A DNA stretch of 64,000 nt from Lingula anatina (Eukaryota > Brachiopoda > Lingulata > Lingulida > Lingulidae). Below the pieces are notes generated by a model. The model was not told where the DNA came from. It was given only the letters and a program-made list of their open reading frames with translations, and ran no database searches. The stretch lies in NCBI RefSeq assembly GCF_001039355.2, contig NW_019775397.1, forward strand, positions 83,511 to 147,510, written 5' to 3'. This document shows, piece by piece, positions 60,650 to 64,000 of this stretch. Each line of letters starts with the position of its first letter. Within the stretch, counting starts at the first letter, position 1. The position numbers and the translations under genes are program-made.

Positions 60650-61087
60650 TTAAACAAAATTTCCTTCCAATAAACACAATTTTCGCACATCACGGCGAAA
60701 GCGTCCCTTGGCTGTTTTAACAATCACCTGGCGCACATGTCCGTATTTATCAGGAAAAGTTTCCTCTATCAGTCCTTTAGGCCACTGGCCGCGAAAGGCA
60801 TTTTCATCAATAAGCAAAACAAAGTCACCTTTTTCAAAGTTTTTTGCTGGTCGGAGCCATTTCTGACGTTCTTGAAGCACTGGCAAGTATTCTTTAATCC
60901 ATCGCTGCCAAAATTGGTCTGCAATTAACTGCGCGTGTTTCCACTGTTCATTATATTGATCACGTTCTGTGAAATTGTCAGCGGACAAACAGGGATTCGA
61001 AAGCAACAACAGTAGTTGGTTAGGTGACAAAGTTTGTAGGTCGTAGTAATGGTCTGCTTTGACTACTGGGAACTGCATTTCATCTTC
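60650..61087 (-). pseudogene. BEL/Pao integrase C-terminal fragment
   Basis: Minus-strand frame ending at 60650 with 'KGDFVLLIDENAFRGQWPKG', then 'GHVRQVIVKTAKGRFRRDVR', the C-terminal domain typical of BEL/Pao integrases. It is cut at the contig join 61088, so the catalytic core is not seen here. Just below it lie the polypurine tract and 3' LTR. Confidence 0.8.
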
Positions 61088-61088
61088 N

Positions 61089-63087
61089 TAATCAAATATA
61101 AACACTATTTAATTTACTCAAAAAATGTCCTATAAAGTCACTGTCACTTAAATGCATTGCACATTAAACAAAATTTCCTTCCAATAAACACAGTTTTCGC
61201 ACATCACGGCGAAAGCGTCCCTTGGCTGTTTTAACAATCACCTGGCGCACATGTCCGTATTTATCAGGAAAAGTTTCCTCTATCAGTCCTTTAGGCCACT
61301 GACCACGAAAGGCATTTTCATCAATAAGCAAAACAAAGTCACCTTTTTCAAAGTTCTTTGCTGGTCGGAGCGTGGGGCCATAACTTGACTACTGGGAACT
61401 GCATTCCATCTGCGGCACACCATGCACTTGCGAATGACTTTTTTCACTGTTGACAATCCACGCGTTATCCAAAATTCTTGACGTATCACAGATAACACGT
61501 GATATGCTCCCACATGTCCTTCTTTAATGTGATAGTGTCGCACAATGATTTCAGTGACGTGATGATCATGCGGAAGAATTTTCGGGTGTTTCTGTGAGGT
61601 AGATATCGCTGCATTCTGGAGACGTCCTCCTACACACAGAATCCCTTCAATTTTGATCGGAGATAGCTTGCGCAATGGGCTCACACATCCCTTGGAATCG
61701 GGTTTTTTGGTCATTGCAGATGATACAACGTTGTACTCTTTGTGAAATGACTTTGCTTGTACATACATCACGATGGCATCAGTAGCAAGCGCGATTTCCT
61801 GTACTGTTAATGGGCCATTGTTTCTATCTACTGTCAATTGTCTCACGCGGGACAATAAGTAGCGTTTGAAACGCAAAATCCAGGCAACTGATTTCTGTAA
61901 CGCATACCATGATGAGAAATGATGTAACAATCGCTCTACACCGTCCAATACTTCCGACGACGTAGTGACGTGTATCTGTGCTGATTTACGTTTCACTTCT
62001 CTGTCATTTTCTGGAATTTCATGTAGATTATCTGGTTGTTTCGACCAGTGTATCTCGGGCTGGTACAAGAAAGCTGGGCCATGTAACCAACGCTGTATGT
62101 CATCACCGTTATCACTTCTGAGCTGTATTCCTCTGGAAGCGTAATCTGCCGGGTTCTGATCTGAATCAACATGATACCACTGCGATGGGGATGAAACATC
62201 ATGTATCATTTGTAAACGATTGGCAACAAAAACGTGGAATCTGGTCGCGGAATTCCGTATGTACTGGAGAACAATCGTAGAATCTGTCCAGAAAACAACA
62301 CGATGAATGGGCAGTTGTAGCTCCTCCATAATTTGTTTGTGAACTTTCGCAGACAATGTAGCAGCTGTCAGCTCCATTCGTGGAACAGTCACTGATTTCA
62401 GAGGCGCTACACGTGATTTTCCCATGACAATGTTGCAAGATACTTGCTGGTTAATATCAACAAATCGCAAGTAGGAAACAATGCCGTAGCCGGATAACGA
62501 GGCATCTGAAAAATGGTGAAGTTCAATGGACTGAATATCTGCTAATTGAGGTGATTTGTAGCATCTTGGTACTTCAATTGTTTGTAAATTGTCCAATCCT
62601 TCTCTCCACTGTGTCCATGCATTAAGATGCTCTGCAGGTAAGTCACTGTCCCACGCAATGCCTTCCCGACACAATTCTTGGAGTATCTGTTTAGGTTTGA
62701 GAATAAGTGGCGCTGCAAAACCCAGTGGATCATATATCGATGCAATAAATGACAAAATACCTCTGCGGGTATTCTTTACATCCCTTTCACGGACGCAGTA
62801 TCCAAATGTATCCTTTTCTATGTTCCACTGTACGCCTAACGCATGTTCTATCGGCTGTTTGTCAAAGTTTACATTTCTGACCGACGGTGCTTGCTCCGCA
62901 GTGGGCACACTGGATAGAACTTCCTCCTGGTTCGATATCCACTTGGTCAGATGAAATCCACCTTTCTGCAGTAGCGAGGTGAGTTGAGTGATCATCATCT
63001 TAGCTTCATCAACGGTCTCTACAGACTTTAAGCAATCGTCAACATAGAAGTTTCTGTAGACAGTTTCAACGGTCTGGAAATCAAAGT
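61089..63087 (-). pseudogene. BEL/Pao pol fragment with integrase core deleted
   Basis: Read on the minus strand from 63087: reverse transcriptase end with 'NFYVDDCL' (YVDD box), 'ASIYDPLGFAAPL', RNase H with 'FSDASLSGYG', 'PRMELTAA' and 'WTDSTIVLQYI', then the integrase zinc-finger part ('HYHIKEGHVGAYHVL', 'CMVCRRWNA'). Directly after this, at about 61370, the frame jumps to the integrase C-terminal region but shifted, so the DDE core is missing and the end is out of frame. 61089-61371 repeats 60575-60857. The element is defective as assembled; a chimeric join cannot be excluded. Confidence 0.8.
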
Positions 63088-63088
63088 N

Positions 63089-64000
63089 TGACATGTACAT
63101 GAGCTGATTTACGTTTCACTTTTCTATCATTTTCTGGAATTTCATGTAGATGATCTGGTTGTTTCGGCCAGTGTATCTCGGGCTGGTACAAGAAAGCTGG
63201 GCCATGTAACCAACGCTGTATGTCATCACCGTTATCACTTCTGAGCTGTATTCCTCTGGAAGCGTAATCTGCCGGGTTCTGATCTGAATCAACATGATAC
63301 CACTGCGACGGGGATGAAACATCATGTATCATTTGTAAACGATTGGCAACAAAAACTTGGAATCTGGTCGCGGAATTCCGAATGTACTGGAGCACAATCG
63401 TAGAATCTGTCCAGAAAACAACACGATGAATGGGCAGTTGTAGCTCCTCCATCATTTGTTTGTGAACTTTCGCAGACAATGTAGCAGCTGTCAGCTCCAT
63501 TCGTGGAACAGTCACTGATTTCAGAGGCGCTACACGTGATTTTCCCATGACAATGTTGCAAGATACTTGCTGGTTAATATCAACAAATCGCAAGTAGGAA
63601 ACAATGCCGTAGCCGGATAAAGAGGCATCTGAAAGATGGTGAAGTTCAATGGACTGAATATCTGCTAATTGAGGTGATTTGTAGCATCTTGGTACTTCAA
63701 TTGTTTGTAAATTGTCCAATCCTTCTCTCCACTGTGTCCATGCATTAAGATGCTCTGCAGGTAAGTCACTGTCCCATGCAATGCCTTCCCGACACAATTC
63801 TTGGAGTATCTGTTTAGGTTTGAGAATAAGTGGCGCTGCAAAACCCAGTGGATCATATATCGATGCAATAAATGACAAAATACCTCTGCGAGTATTCTTT
63901 ATATCTCTCTCACGGACGCAGTATCCTTTTCTATGTTCCACTGTACGCCTAACGCATGTTCTATCGGCTGTTTGTCAAAGTTTACATTTCTGACCGACGG
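63089..64000 (-). pseudogene. Second copy of the BEL/Pao RT-RNase H segment
   Basis: 63105-64000 repeats 61978-62886 with a few substitutions and a 13-bp loss at about 63926 that shifts the frame just before the 'GYCVRERD' segment. It begins right after the n at 63088. It is either an allelic or second-element contig placed next to the first, or a true tandem copy. It runs off the window end. Confidence 0.75.

Overview
The window is nuclear DNA of an animal, most likely a marine invertebrate (lophotrochozoan or non-vertebrate deuterostome; species not determinable). The reasons are AT-rich sequence, GT-AG introns, tandemly expanded RING/B-box/NHL genes, a BEL/Pao retroelement and many cut-and-paste DNA transposon families. 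Six single-n positions (21114, 24047, 32454, 37091, 61088, 63088) behave as contig joins: several sit where a gene is cut or where the same sequence starts again.

Region 1 (1-19.5 kb): three tandem, intact, five-exon genes for secreted lipocalin-like proteins of 206 aa (284-2758, 8258-10713, 14885-19487). Coding exon lengths are identical (132/143/86/213/47). Two relics of further copies lie at 6820-6951 and about 12235-12845. Introns and spacers hold MITE-like elements (TTAA type, TA type, a PIF/Harbinger derivative, a Tc1 relic), microsatellites and a 32-bp minisatellite.

Region 2 (20-24.5 kb): a dispersed repeat, the first two exons of a carboxylesterase/cholinesterase-like gene with the rest missing, and an LTR copy identical over 420 bp to the one at 60 kb.

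Region 3 (24.5-59.6 kb): a tandem cluster of TRIM-type genes (RING, two B-boxes, coiled coil, NHL-like propeller). Two are intact (29280-31178 and 57743-59641, 632 aa each), two are cut by contig joins (32455-33419, 37092-37287) and one is a pseudogene (42127-44023). The repeating unit is: conserved upstream block with a 5' noncoding exon, single-exon CDS, then a downstream block carrying a degenerate 18-bp repeat.

The main find lies inside this cluster. An 8.7-kb DNA transposon (45972-54680) has inserted in one spacer, with a 9-bp target-site duplication and an empty paralogous site at 39238-39246. It carries two converging genes: a RecQ-like SF2 helicase (three exons, one single-base frameshift in an A run) and a 964-aa transposase candidate on the minus strand (seven exons, open throughout) that resembles the DUF6589/Academ group. 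From memory this fits the Academ lineage that encodes a helicase (AcademH). A 1.39-kb hAT-like element is nested in it, and its 8-bp duplication contains the transposase stop codon.

Region 4 (60-64 kb): a BEL/Pao LTR retrotransposon on the minus strand (3' LTR, integrase end, a pol copy with the integrase core deleted, and a repeated RT/RNase H piece after a contig join).
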